The notes: a model not told the origin generated them from the sequence alone. A DNA stretch of 64,000 nt from Microlunatus antarcticus (GCF_014193425.1 NZ_JACHZG010000001.1:1488001-1552000); one strand, 5' to 3'; shown: positions 8,220 to 18,578, numbered from the stretch's first letter. Program-made: numbers and translations.

Positions 8220-9491
8220 GTGCCCCCTCTGTCCTCTGCGCGCCGCTGGTGCGCGCTCCTCGCTCTCGCGCTCGGCGGCTTCGGGATCGGCGCCACCGAG
8301 TTCGTCGCGATGGGGCTGCTGCCCAACCTGGCCCACGACCTCCAACCCGGACTGTCGGCAGAGGCGCCCGACCTGGCGATCGCCCGCGCCGGCTGGTTGA
8401 TCACCGCGTACGCGCTCGGCGTCGTCGTCGGAGCCCCGATCTTCGCCGTGCTGTCGGTTCGGCTGCCCCGCAAGACCCTGCTCCTGATCCTGATGGCGGT
8501 GCTCGCGCTCGGCACGGTGGCCTCGGCGGTGCTTCCGAGCTTCGGCTTCGTCGTACTGGCCCGGTTCGTCGCCGCGCTGCCGCACGGCGCCTACTTCGGG
8601 GCGGCCGCGCTGGTCGCCGGGCGGATCATGGGTCCCGGCAACCAGGCCAAGGGCATCGCTTTCGTCCTGAGCGGCCTGACCCTGGCCAACGTGGTCGGCG
8701 TCCCCGTGATCACCCGGGTGGGTCAGCTCTACGGGTGGCGCACCGCCTACCTCGTCGTGGCGGCCCTGTTCCTGCTCACCCTTGTGGCCCTCAGCGTCGC
8801 CGTGCCCCCGCAGCCCCGCCCAGTCGGAGCCTCCGTGCGCGCGGAGCTGCGGGTCTTCCGGCGGCCGCAGCTGTGGCTGATGATGGGCGTGGCCGCTATC
8901 GGGTTCGGGGGCTTCTTCGCGGTCTACACCTACATCGCGGAGGTCGTCCAGGTCGAGGCGGGTCTGCCGCCGGCCTACGTGCCCTGGGTGCTGGCCGTCT
9001 TCGGCCTCGGGATGGTGGTCGGCAACCTCATCGGTGGCTGGGCCGCCGACCAGAATCTCCGCCGTACGGTCGTAGTCGGCTTTCCGGTCTTCCTTGCCGC
9101 GATGGCCTTCATGGGGCTCTTCGGTGACTCGCCCGGGGGAGTGTTCGTCGGCGCCTTCGTGGTGGGCGGCTCCAACATGCTCCTGATCCCCGCCGTGCAA
9201 ACCCGGCTGATCGCTGTCTCGGGGGAGGCCCAGCTGCTGGGCGCCGCCCTCGTGCACTCCGCGCTCAACGTCGCCAACAGCATTGGCGCGGCGCTCGGCG
9301 GCGTCGTCATCGCCGCCGGGCTCGGGTACCTCGCTCCCAGCTGGATCGGCGTCGGGCTCGGAGTCCTCGGGATCGTCCTCGCGCTGGCGAGCTTCACCTA
9401 CGAGGACCGCTCCCACCGTGCGGCCGCGCACCAGCGGGACCTGACCAGCACCAGCAGCGACCACCAGCCCGCCGGTGTCCGGGCAGAGTGA
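8220..9491 (+). CDS. MFS transporter, DHA1/AraJ-type efflux
   Basis: A 423-residue protein with twelve predicted hydrophobic segments. It begins with the family pattern GFGIGATEFVAMGLLP; the cytoplasmic loop 2-3 motif is RLPRKTLL. The closest recognisable group is the AraJ/CmlR-like drug:H+ antiporter-1 family, which exports sugars or antibiotics. The GTG start at 8220 follows a GAAGG. The Asp/Lys-rich C-terminal tail is cytoplasmic. It is co-directional with the sugar operon but about 100 bases beyond the broken dehydrogenase gene. Substrate unknown. Confidence 0.85.
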   Translation: MPPLSSARRWCALLALALGGFGIGATEFVAMGLLPNLAHDLQPGLSAEAPDLAIARAGWLITAYALGVVVGAPIFAVLSVRLPRKTLLLILMAVLALGTVASAVLPSFGFVVLARFVAALPHGAYFGAAALVAGRIMGPGNQAKGIAFVLSGLTLANVVGVPVITRVGQLYGWRTAYLVVAALFLLTLVALSVAVPPQPRPVGASVRAELRVFRRPQLWLMMGVAAIGFGGFFAVYTYIAEVVQVEAGLPPAYVPWVLAVFGLGMVVGNLIGGWAADQNLRRTVVVGFPVFLAAMAFMGLFGDSPGGVFVGAFVVGGSNMLLIPAVQTRLIAVSGEAQLLGAALVHSALNVANSIGAALGGVVIAAGLGYLAPSWIGVGLGVLGIVLALASFTYEDRSHRAAAHQRDLTSTSSDHQPAGVRAE

Positions 9492-9511
9492 CCCGCAGCG
9501 CCGTCGAACCG

Positions 9512-10114
9512 TCAACCTGAGAACGTCGCCGTGACGCTCGCGGTGTCGGTGATGGTGGCGATGTTCGTGAGGGCGAAGCCGACCGCCGCGGCCTGCCACT
9601 CGGTGCTGAGGCTCGAGGTGGCGTCCTCCACGAGCGTGACCTCGTAGCCGTGGTCCGCGGCGTCGCGCACCGTGTGCTCGACGGCCATGTTCGTCCACGC
9701 GCCAACGACGACAAGGCGCTGGACGCCGAGGTTGCGGAGCATGACGTCGATCTCGGTGCCGTTGAACAAGCTCATCCGGGTGCGGTCGAGGACGACGTCA
9801 CCGGGCTGGGGCACGAGCTCGTCCACGATCTCTGCACCCCAGCTGCCGATCTTGAACGTGTCGGGGGCCAGCATCTGGAAGATCGGCGCGTTGCCGCCGC
9901 CGAGGCCGGGGACCGGGTGGACGACGATGCGGCTGTGGAAGACCTGGATCTTGGCGTCGCGGGCGGCTGTCAGGATCGAGGCGATGTGGGGGATGACTTG
10001 CTGGGAGGTGGCGTGCTCGGCGGCGCCGAAGGAGGCGTAGGCGCCGTCGGGGTGCACGGTGTCGTTCTGCATGTCGATGACGAGGATCGCGGTAACGGGG
10101 GACTGATTGCTCAT
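9512..10114 (-). CDS. Isochorismatase-fold protein lacking catalytic Cys and Lys
   Basis: A 200-residue protein of the cysteine-hydrolase (isochorismatase-like) superfamily. The first catalytic Asp is present in VIDMQND. The lysine position (normally KxRxSAF) reads RTRMSLF and the cysteine position (normally TNxCVE) reads TNMAVE, so Lys becomes Arg and Cys becomes Ala. The rest of the Rossmann-like core, including the TxRDA-like TVRDAADHGY, is intact. True isochorismatases also lack the Cys, so another hydrolase activity or a non-catalytic role is possible. It is convergent with the MFS gene. Confidence 0.85.
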   Translation of the reverse strand: MSNQSPVTAILVIDMQNDTVHPDGAYASFGAAEHATSQQVIPHIASILTAARDAKIQVFHSRIVVHPVPGLGGGNAPIFQMLAPDTFKIGSWGAEIVDELVPQPGDVVLDRTRMSLFNGTEIDVMLRNLGVQRLVVVGAWTNMAVEHTVRDAADHGYEVTLVEDATSSLSTEWQAAAVGFALTNIATITDTASVTATFSG

Positions 10115-10209
10115 AGGTCTGCTTTCGTCGTGCTGGCCGACGCCTGGTGGCGTACGGCGGGGATGAGTGGGCGGCGCCGCGACCGTCCCGCGCTAGTAGA
10201 TCCGGCCCG

Positions 10210-10584
10210 TCACTGGTCGTGCGGGGACGGCCCGGCCGGAAGACCGGCGATCCAGTGCGCGAGGACGTCGACGTCGTTCCTGGTCATGCCGTGGCCGCCC
10301 GGAGTCTTGTGGGCGGTCAGCGCTGCTCCGGAGCTCTCGTGCAGGTAGGTCCACGAGCGGGCCTCGAGCTCGGTCGGGATGATGCGGTCGGCACTTCCCT
10401 GGACGATCAGGACTGGAAGTCCGGCCAGCCGGTCCAAGGTGGTCGGAAGGCCTGCGTCGAAGGGCAGGGTGGCGTGGAGCGTGCCCAGCCCCGCGTAGCG
10501 CGACGGTTCGGAGAGCGCCGCCAGCACCGCGTGCGCATCGACGTGGCGGGCGGGCGCCGCATGTCGTTGGTCGGGCCTTGTCAA
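10210..10584 (-). pseudogene. C-terminal remnant of an alpha/beta hydrolase
   Basis: A 124-residue frame that matches only the C-terminal half of a phospholipase/carboxylesterase-type alpha/beta hydrolase. It has LPVLIVQGSAD with the acid residue and GGHGM with the catalytic His, but no GxSxG nucleophile elbow. The only start is a TTG overlapping the stop of the lipoprotein gene upstream, and the N-terminal third has no hydrolase character. It is probably a truncated gene left at the end of the efflux operon. A coupled short protein cannot be ruled out. Confidence 0.55.
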
Positions 10585-11048
10585 CTTGCGGGTGTGGCAC
10601 CGGGAGCCGCTGGCTGCGAGGGCACGCTGATGCCGCAGGCCTTCAGTGCGGCCTGGACCTTGGTGTCGCTGAAGTCGATCCCGCCGCCACCTCCGCCTGG
10701 ACCGCCCGATGGTGCCCCGCTTGGCGCGGCTCCGCTAGGCATGCCGCTCGGCGGGGTCCCGTCGCCGGGACCGCCGTCGCTCGGCATCTCGCTGGGTGTG
10801 CCGCTCGGCCTGGTCACCTCGATGCCCGCGGCTTCGAGGCAGGCCTGGACCTGCTGCATCTGTGCTCCGCCCCCACCGCCGGGGCCGCCCGCCTGAGCGC
10901 TGGAGGTGGGGGACGCGGACGGGGTCGAGCTGCTTTCGGAACCTCCGCAGGCGCTGAGGCTGGCCGCCAGGGTGAGCAGCAGCGCACCACAGGTGACAGC
11001 GCGAGGAAAGCGGCGGGGCCGGGTGGCCGTATGGGTGCCGGTGGTCAT
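10581..11048 (-). CDS. Gly/Pro/Ser-rich lipoprotein of the efflux operon
   Basis: A 155-residue secreted lipoprotein: basic N terminus, hydrophobic segment, then a lipobox ending SAC at about residue 34. The body is a low-complexity Ser/Gly/Pro linker (repeated PSGMPSG, PSGAPSG) flanked by two short related modules, VQACLEAAGIEV and VQAALKACGISVP, each with one Cys. The two Cys could pair. It is the fifth gene after the MacA-like gene on the same strand and may serve the exporter outside the membrane. No known function. Confidence 0.75.
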   Translation of the reverse strand: MTTGTHTATRPRRFPRAVTCGALLLTLAASLSACGGSESSSTPSASPTSSAQAGGPGGGGGAQMQQVQACLEAAGIEVTRPSGTPSEMPSDGGPGDGTPPSGMPSGAAPSGAPSGGPGGGGGGIDFSDTKVQAALKACGISVPSQPAAPGATPAS

Positions 11049-11068
11049 GCTGAGCCTTTCGGTCGTGG

Positions 11069-11880
11069 TCAGGAGACGGTGACGCTGGTCGCGGTGACCG
11101 AGCCGTCGGAGGTGGTGGTGCCCGTGACGGCGACGGTGTCGCCGGCCTCGAGCGAGTTGTGGCCGTACGGCGCGGTGACGGTGGTGGTGCTGGTGATCAC
11201 GACGGTGTGTTTGGTGCCGCCCAGGTCGGTGACGACCAGCGACTTCGTACCGGAGGACGAGACGGTGCCGACGACCACGGGCGTGCTCGGGGCGGTGGAG
11301 CCGCCGCCCGACCTGCCGCCGGCCCCCGCCTGGTTGCCGGTCGACCCCGAGGCGGCACCACCTGGTAAAGCCTGACCGCTCGAGGTCCCGCCGGGCATGC
11401 CCTGGCCGCCGGTGCCTCCGTTCGGGAAGCCCTGTCCGCTGGCGCCGCCTGGCATGCCCTGGCCGACGGCGGAGTTGGCCGAGCCGAGCTGCTTCTCCAC
11501 CCAGACTCCGCCGAGCACGCCGAGGGCTAGTACGAGGGCGGCGATCAGCCCTACGGTCAGACGGCTTGGACCACGGCGTTCCTGGGGGAGGTAGTCCTCG
11601 TCGTCGAGGAAGCTGTCGCCTCCGTCGGGAACCGCGTCGTTGTGGTTGGTTCCCTCGCCGGCCCCCGAGGCCGACGCTGTGGAGTCATCCATGTAGTCCC
11701 CGGGCCAGAGGCGGATCCGGGTCTCCTCGTCCGGCTTGCCGTCGGACGACAGGATTGCGGTGGACGTGTCGGACGGGGTTGTGTTGTCCGAGGTGTCTGG
11801 CTGGGAGTTCATCAGCTCGCCCAGCGAGGTGTTGTCGGGGTGTCGTGACCAGCGCATGAGGTGGGCCTTCTTCTCGGGTG

Positions 11881-11884
<4 letters not shown>
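11069..11884 (-). CDS. Membrane-anchored Gly-rich protein with C-terminal OB-like (DUF5666-like) domain
   Basis: A 271-residue protein. The acidic cytoplasmic N terminus (about 110 residues) is followed by one transmembrane helix (LTVGLIAALVLALGVLGGVWV). A Gly-rich linker with repeats of GQGMPGG and GQALPGG comes next, then an outer beta-rich domain (VVVGTVSSSGTKSLVVTD ... AGDTVAVTGTT) that looks like the OB-type DUF5666 fold. The GTG start overlaps the stop of the permease gene (GTGA), so it is coupled to the exporter. It is likely an accessory part of the efflux complex; this is inference. Confidence 0.75.
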
Positions 11885-13175
<1,291 letters not shown>

Positions 13176-13179
<4 letters not shown>

Positions 13180-13943
13180 GAGGCTCTTCTTTCCATGTCG
13201 ACCTCGCTGGCGCGGTAGCGCGGCGGCAGCTCGTGCACGCCGGTTTGGCGCTCGTCGGAGGCGATCAGCCCGTCCCGCATGCGCAGCACCCGCTTGGCGT
13301 GGTGGGCGACCTCGTCCTCGTGGGTGATCACGACGATGGTGCGGCCGGCGGCGGACAGCTCGTCGAACAGGGCCAGGACCTCGACGGTGCTGCGCGAGTC
13401 CAGCGCACCGGTCGGCTCGTCGGCCAGCAGTAGCACGGGCTCGGACACGATGGCCCGCGCCACCGCTACGCGCTGCTGCTGCCCGCCGGAGAGCTGGGCG
13501 GGGGTGTGGTCGAGACGCCCGGCGAGGCCGACCTGCTCCAGCGCCACCCGCGCCCGGGCCCGGCGGTCTGCCTTCGAGACGCCTGCGTACGCGAGGGGCA
13601 GCTCGACGTTGCTCATCGCCGTGGTGCGGGCGATGAGGTTGAAGCTCTGGAAGACGAAGCCGATCTTGCGGTTGCGGATCAGCGACAGCTGCCGGTCCAC
13701 CAGCCGGCGGACGTCCACGCCGTCGAGGTGGTACGTGCCGCGCGACGGCATGTCGAGGCAGCCGATGATGTTCATCAGGCTCGACTTACCGGACCCGGAG
13801 GCGCCCATGATCGCGACGTAGTCGCCGCGTTCGACGTCGAGCGTGACGCCGGCGACGGCGTGCACCGCCGTTTCGCCCTCGCCGTAGGTCTTCGTCACCC
13901 GGTTGAGAGCGATGACCGGCCCGGCCGCACGTGCTCCGGTCAC
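13176..13943 (-). CDS. ABC transporter ATP-binding protein (MacB/LolD type)
   Basis: A 255-residue ATPase with all motifs: Walker A GASGSGKSS, Q-loop in VFQSFNL, signature LSGGQQQRVAVARA, Walker B LLLADEPTGALDS and the H-loop in ITHE. The GTG at 13943 overlaps the TGA of the adaptor gene, and the open frame further upstream is only a shadow of that gene. It powers the permease encoded directly downstream. Confidence 0.92.
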
Positions 13944-15523
13944 CGGGGGCCGCCGCCGCCGCCGACGCCGCCCAGTCCGCCGGCACCGGAGCTGGTGGTG
14001 GAGGTGGACGAGGCGGTCGTTGTCGTCGGGACGACCAGGGTGTCGCCCTCGGCGAGGCCGGAGCTGATCTCGGTGCCACTGGTCCCGACCAGGCCGGTCT
14101 CGACGACGACCGGGCTGTCGACGCCGTTGACCCGTCGCGTGACGGTGGTCCGATCGCCGGCGGTCGTGACTGCGCTGCTCGGTGCGACCAGGACGCCGGT
14201 AGCGGTGCCGGTGGTGATGGTCATGCTGGCGCTCTGCCCGATCCGCACCGCGGCGGCGTTTCCGTCGAGGGTGACGGTCACGGCGTAGGTGACGACGTTG
14301 TTGGTGACGGTGTCCTGGGTGGCGATCGCGGTGACGGTCCCGACCACGGTCGTGTCGGTCGCGGCGAAGACCACGGAGACCTTCTGGCCGACCTTGACCT
14401 TCGTGACGTCGGCCTCGGCCACCGACGCCTCGATCTGCTTCTTGTCGAGGTCGGTCAGCGTGACCAGTCCGGACGTGGTCGAGGTCGAGGTCGAGGAGGT
14501 GGAGGTCGTGCTGGAGCTGGAGGAGCTCGAGCTCGAGCTTGAGCTCGACGAGCCGGACGACTGGCCCTTGACCGCCGTGACGTCGGCGACCGTACCGGCG
14601 GCGGGGGCGCGGAGCACCGTCTCGTCGAGTGTGGTCTGGGCCTCGTCCACCGCGACCTGAGCGTTGTCGATCTGCACCTGGGCGGACTTGACCGCCCCGG
14701 CCCGCGCCGGTTGGGCGGCCACGTTCGCTGCAGCCACTTGCGAGCTGAGGGCCTTCTGAGCGGAGGCCACCTGACCTTCTTGGCTCTCGATGGCCTGCCG
14801 GTCCTTCAGCAGTGTGCTGTCGCGCGACTGCTTGGCCTGGGTCAGGGCGTTCCTGGCCGACGTAACCGCAGCCTCCGCGCTGTCGGTGCTGGCCGCCGTG
14901 TCGGTGGTGGTGGTCGTGACGGTCCCGGACGCGTCGGTGCTCGTCGTGCTGGTCTGTGCGTCTTTTGCGTCGTCGTAGGCGTCCTCGGCCTGGTCGACGG
15001 CATCCTCGGCGATGTCGACCGTCGTGGCCGTCTGTTTCTTGTCCAATGAGTAGGAGGCCTTGGCCTGCTTCAAACCGGTCCGCGCGTTCGCCAGCGAGGT
15101 GCGCGACGCGGCGATCGAGGCGTTGTTCTGAGCGAGCTCGTCGGCCGACTGGCCCTGGGTCGTGGTCTCGTACGATGCCTCGGCGGAGCGGAGCCCGTTC
15201 TTCGCGGTCTTGAGCGCCTGCTTCGCCGCCGTCTGGTCGATCTGGAGCAGCTTCTGGCCCTTGGTGACCTTCTGGCCTTCTTTCACGTAGATCTTGCGGA
15301 CGACCCCGGCCGAGCCTTCGAGCTCGACGCCGATGCTCGTGACGACCTCGGCGTTGCCGGTCGCGGTCACCGTCGAGGTGAGGTTGGCCTTGCTGACGAC
15401 GACGGTGCGGGCGGCCTGGGCCGTCGACTGCCCGGCCGAGCTCACCGAGAGGTAGGTGCCGAGGCCAGCCCCGACCAGAGCCACCCCCAGCACGCTGTTG
15501 ACGAACACGCGGCGGCGGTTCAT
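13940..15523 (-). CDS. MacA/HlyD-like efflux adaptor (membrane-fusion-type) protein
   Basis: A 527-residue adaptor with an N-terminal transmembrane anchor, a split biotinyl-lipoyl-like domain (GVVRKIYVKEGQKVTKGQ near residue 75) and a long Ala/Gln-rich alpha-hairpin (about residues 90-280). A polyserine tract (about 330-350) interrupts the region before the beta-barrel (VGQKVSVVFA). In monoderms such proteins hold the ABC exporter in contact with the cell wall. It is the first gene of the minus-strand operon and is divergent from the response regulator gene, with 138 bases between the two starts. Confidence 0.88.
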   Translation of the reverse strand: MNRRRVFVNSVLGVALVGAGLGTYLSVSSAGQSTAQAARTVVVSKANLTSTVTATGNAEVVTSIGVELEGSAGVVRKIYVKEGQKVTKGQKLLQIDQTAAKQALKTAKNGLRSAEASYETTTQGQSADELAQNNASIAASRTSLANARTGLKQAKASYSLDKKQTATTVDIAEDAVDQAEDAYDDAKDAQTSTTSTDASGTVTTTTTDTAASTDSAEAAVTSARNALTQAKQSRDSTLLKDRQAIESQEGQVASAQKALSSQVAAANVAAQPARAGAVKSAQVQIDNAQVAVDEAQTTLDETVLRAPAAGTVADVTAVKGQSSGSSSSSSSSSSSSSSTTSTSSTSTSTTSGLVTLTDLDKKQIEASVAEADVTKVKVGQKVSVVFAATDTTVVGTVTAIATQDTVTNNVVTYAVTVTLDGNAAAVRIGQSASMTITTGTATGVLVAPSSAVTTAGDRTTVTRRVNGVDSPVVVETGLVGTSGTEISSGLAEGDTLVVPTTTTASSTSTTSSGAGGLGGVGGGGGPR

Positions 15524-15617
15524 GGGCGGTCCTCACGATCGGGGCTGGCGAGGGGGCAGGGGATCACGTCGGGCACGGCAGCAACCATGGCCGGGCAACG
15601 TATGCGCCCGGCGTCGG

Positions 15618-15658
15618 TTCGGTGAGAGTTCGGTGAGAGCCGGCGCTCTCACCGAACT
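15618..15658. promoter_or_regulatory. Triple-box operator between the efflux operon and its two-component system
   Basis: Two head-to-tail copies of TTCGGTGAGAG (15618-15628 and 15629-15639) abut with an 11-base period. A third inverted copy completes a perfect 14-base-arm palindrome (15627-15640 with 15645-15658, four-base loop). Direct repeats with about 11-base spacing are the usual binding sites of OmpR/PhoB-family regulators. The location between divergent start codons suggests autoregulation and control of the MacA-like operon. Confidence 0.7.
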
Positions 15659-15661
15659 GAC

Positions 15662-16405
15662 ATGTGGGTGACGCACGCTAGGGGCGTGCAGGTTCCATCC
15701 GCCGCCGCCGGGGCCAAGATCCTCGTCGTCGACGACGCTGAGTCGATCACCGAGATGCTCCGGCTGAGCCTGCGGTTCGTCGGCTTCGAGGTGGCCACGG
15801 CCGGTTCCGGCTCCGAAGCACGCTCGGTCGCATCCCGCTTCCAGCCCGACCTCGTGATCCTCGACGTGATGCTGCCCGACACCGACGGCTTCACCCTGCT
15901 GCGCGAGCTACGGCGCGACCGCGACCTCCCGGTGCTGTTCCTGACGGCACGCGACGCCGTCGAGGACCGCGTCCGCGGCCTCACACTTGGGGCCGACGAC
16001 TACGTGACCAAGCCGTTCAGCCTCGAGGAGGTCGTGGCCAGGGTCGGCACCATCCTGCGCCGATCCCGCAGCACGGGCGAGCTCGACCCGGGTGAGACCC
16101 GGCTGACCTACGCCGATCTCGTCATGGACGAGGAGGGCCACCAGGTCTGGCGCCACGACGAGCTGGTCAACCTCTCGCCCACGGAGTTCGCGCTGCTCAG
16201 GTACCTGCTCCACAACTCAGGGCGTGTGCTGTCGCGAAGCCAGATCCTGCAGCACGTCTGGCACTACGACTTCAACGGCGACGGGTCAGTCGTGGACTCG
16301 TACATCCGCTACCTGCGGCGCAAGATCGATGTCTTCGACCCGCCGCTGGTCCAGACCGTGCGCGGTGTCGGCTACACGCTCCGTCTCGTGCGAAGCACAC
16401 CGTGA
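15662..16405 (+). CDS. OmpR-family response regulator
   Basis: A 247-residue regulator. The receiver domain has DD (ILVVDDAES), the phospho-acceptor Asp in LVILDVMLPDTDG, Thr in LFLTARD and Lys in DYVTKPFS. It is followed by a winged-helix DNA-binding domain with SPTEFALLRYLL and VDSYIRYLRRKID. The ATG at 15662 lies only four bases after the operator palindrome; GTG 15686 is an in-frame alternative nearer the receiver domain. It forms an operon with the kinase gene, overlapping by 4 bases, and probably regulates the divergent exporter. Confidence 0.92.
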   Translation: MWVTHARGVQVPSAAAGAKILVVDDAESITEMLRLSLRFVGFEVATAGSGSEARSVASRFQPDLVILDVMLPDTDGFTLLRELRRDRDLPVLFLTARDAVEDRVRGLTLGADDYVTKPFSLEEVVARVGTILRRSRSTGELDPGETRLTYADLVMDEEGHQVWRHDELVNLSPTEFALLRYLLHNSGRVLSRSQILQHVWHYDFNGDGSVVDSYIRYLRRKIDVFDPPLVQTVRGVGYTLRLVRSTP

Positions 16406-17850
16406 CCCTGTCGCTGCGAGCGCGGTTGATCCTCGGAATTGCACTGCTGCTCGCTTGCGGGTTGCTCGTCGCCGACGTGGCCGGGGTGCTGCTGCTCCGC
16501 TCTTACCTCGTGCAGCGCCTGGACCAGCAGCTGCTGGCGCCGGTCGGTGGACCGCCACGCGAGGGCCCGTCCGATCCGTGCTCCGCCCCAGCGGAGGGTG
16601 GCGCGGCCGAGCAGCAGCTGCCGACGACCTTCGTCATCACCGCGCTGGACACAACCGGTCAGATCCGTTGCCGACTGCCCAGCGACCTCGGTCCCAGCGA
16701 CAACGTCCCCGATCTGCGGCCGCTCGGACCAGCAGGGCTTGCCGCCGCCCAGTCCGACGGCATGATCCGAACGGTGCCCGGGACGGCGGGGGGCGCGGGC
16801 TGGCGTATCCGCGTGGTGCCGGCCGACGCTGGCGCGACCGTCATCGGCGTCTCCCAGGCCGAGGTGCAGGCCACCGTCCACCGGCTCGAGGCGGTCACGG
16901 CGGTGACGTCGCTGGTGATCCTGGCACTGGCGGTCAGCAGCGGGTTCATACTCGTGCGCGTAGGGCTGCGCCCGCTCACGGCCATCGAGGACACCGCCGA
17001 GGCGATCGCGGGCGGGGACCTCTCGCGTCGGGTCGACCCGGCCCCGCCGAAGACCGAGGTCGGACGGCTGGCGGCAGCGCTGAACACGATGCTGGCCCAG
17101 ATCGAACAAGCGTTCCACGACCGTTCCGAGAGCGAGGCCCGGTTGCGGAGGTTCGTCGCCGACGCCAGCCACGAGCTACGCACCCCGGTCGCCACCATCC
17201 GAGGTCACGCGGAGCTCTACCGGCAGGGCGTGGCGACCGGCCCCGAGGAGGTGGCTCTGCTGCTGAGCCGGATCGAGGCGGAGTCCGTTCGGATGGGTTC
17301 GCTCGTCGAAGATCTGCTGCTGCTCGCGCGGCTCGACTCCGCACGGCAGCTCGAGCGAGTTCCAGTCGACGTGCTATCCCTCGCTGCCGACGCCGTCGTC
17401 GACGCTCGAGCCCGACAGCCTGGCCGTCCGATCGTGCTGCAGCCGAGGATCGCGCCCCCATGGGCCGACGAACCACCGGTCGTCGACGGCGACGAAGCCC
17501 GGCTGCGCCAGGTCCTGGCCAACCTGCTGAGCAACACACTGCGGCACACGCCGCCGGCCGCGCCGGTCGAGGTACAGGTGGGCGTTATCACTGCGGAGGT
17601 GGTGTGCCGGGTCGTCGACCACGGACCCGGTCTTGAGCCCGAGGTCGCGGCCCGGGTCTTCGAGCGCTTCTACCGCGGGGACCCGGGACGAGTTCGCGAC
17701 ACCGGAGGCACCGGCCTCGGCTTGTCGATCGTGGCAGGCCTCGTCGACGCGCACGATGGCCGCGTCTGGCACGAGCCGACCCCCGGCGGAGGTAGCACCT
17801 TCGTCGTCAGCCTGCCGCTGAGGCCCAATAGTCACTCCACCGTCTCGTAG
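16402..17850 (+). CDS. Sensor histidine kinase
   Basis: A 482-residue kinase with a first transmembrane helix near the N terminus, an extracytoplasmic sensor of about 130 residues, and a second helix (TSLVILALAVSSGFILV). HAMP, a HisKA domain with DASHELRTPVATIRGH (phospho-His) and a HATPase domain with the N box NLLSNTLRHTP, DHGPGL and GTGLGLSIV follow. The GTG start overlaps the regulator stop. The layout resembles the TcrY/MprB-like actinobacterial kinases. The signal is unknown, but the partner exporter suggests envelope or antimicrobial stress. Confidence 0.92.
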   Translation: MTLSLRARLILGIALLLACGLLVADVAGVLLLRSYLVQRLDQQLLAPVGGPPREGPSDPCSAPAEGGAAEQQLPTTFVITALDTTGQIRCRLPSDLGPSDNVPDLRPLGPAGLAAAQSDGMIRTVPGTAGGAGWRIRVVPADAGATVIGVSQAEVQATVHRLEAVTAVTSLVILALAVSSGFILVRVGLRPLTAIEDTAEAIAGGDLSRRVDPAPPKTEVGRLAAALNTMLAQIEQAFHDRSESEARLRRFVADASHELRTPVATIRGHAELYRQGVATGPEEVALLLSRIEAESVRMGSLVEDLLLLARLDSARQLERVPVDVLSLAADAVVDARARQPGRPIVLQPRIAPPWADEPPVVDGDEARLRQVLANLLSNTLRHTPPAAPVEVQVGVITAEVVCRVVDHGPGLEPEVAARVFERFYRGDPGRVRDTGGTGLGLSIVAGLVDAHDGRVWHEPTPGGGSTFVVSLPLRPNSHSTVS

Positions 17851-17969
17851 GGCTCCCCGAAGGCGACGCCTCGGACTCGACGATCATGACCGGCAACCGA
17901 CAGGCTGTACCCGTCGGGCTCACACGCCGGAGGGTTGTAGGGGGAAGCACGAACCGAGGGGAGCACGAC

Positions 17970-18578
17970 GTGAGCACCGCGGCAGACGCAGCCCGCCGTT
18001 ACCAGTACATGCTGAGGACACCGGATCCGACCCAGATCGAGCAGGCCCATCAGCAGGCGTTCGCGGCCATGACCCCGAGCGAACGGGACGAGGTCCTGCA
18101 GGCACTGGCGAAGACCTCCGAGGTGCCGAGCGACGCCTCGCCGACGTCGCTTGCCCGGTCGGCGACCTGGCTCTAGGTGCAGCGGCCCGGCACGCTGCAG
18201 CAGATCCTCGGCGGCCAGTCATCGCTTGGCACGACTGTGCTGGCACCGCTAGCCGCAGGCTTCGTCGGCTCCGCTGCATGGAGCTCGGTCACCGGTCGTG
18301 ACGAGATGGGCGGACGACCTGGCCCCCTCGCGCGTTTATTCGGCTTCGGCTCGCGGGGCCGCCCCGGCGGTTACCTCGGCCAGGGTGGCGGGATGTTCGG
18401 TGACCAGGGCGGGGGTGGCACCTTCTTCGCGGGCATCGGCAGCCAAGGCGGTTTCTTCGGCGGCCCGGTTGGTGGAGGCAGGGGCGGAGGTTCCCGTGGC
18501 GGTCCGGGCGGTGGCGGGGGGCTTCTAGGCCGGTTGCTCGACGCTTCCGCGTCTCGTCAAGGGTCACCCGATCGGTGA
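17970..18578 (+). pseudogene. Conserved actinobacterial Gly-rich protein gene interrupted by an in-frame TAG
   Basis: The frame starts at GTG 17970 with a good GAGGGGAG site and encodes a helical N terminus (YQYMLRTPDPTQIEQAHQQA, then MTPSERDEVLQAL). A TAG at 18174-18176 splits it, and the same frame continues with VQRPGTLQQILGG, a hydrophobic segment and a Gly-rich tail (FGGPVGGGRGG). This gene type is known in actinobacteria, sometimes mislabelled as a cation-transporting ATPase, with the two parts joined. The stop sits where a sense codon is expected (ATWL-stop-VQRPG). Nonsense mutation is likelier than readthrough. Confidence 0.65.

Noticed and set aside
8058-9698. 546-codon minus-strand open frame opposite the MFS gene
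   Set aside because: Composition is Asp/Gly/Arg/His-rich as expected for the antisense of a GC-rich gene; the plus-strand MFS protein explains the region.
13944-15536. 786-codon frame joining the ABC ATPase to upstream sequence
   Set aside because: The part upstream of GTG 13943 is a shadow frame of the adaptor gene; the ATPase is complete from that GTG.
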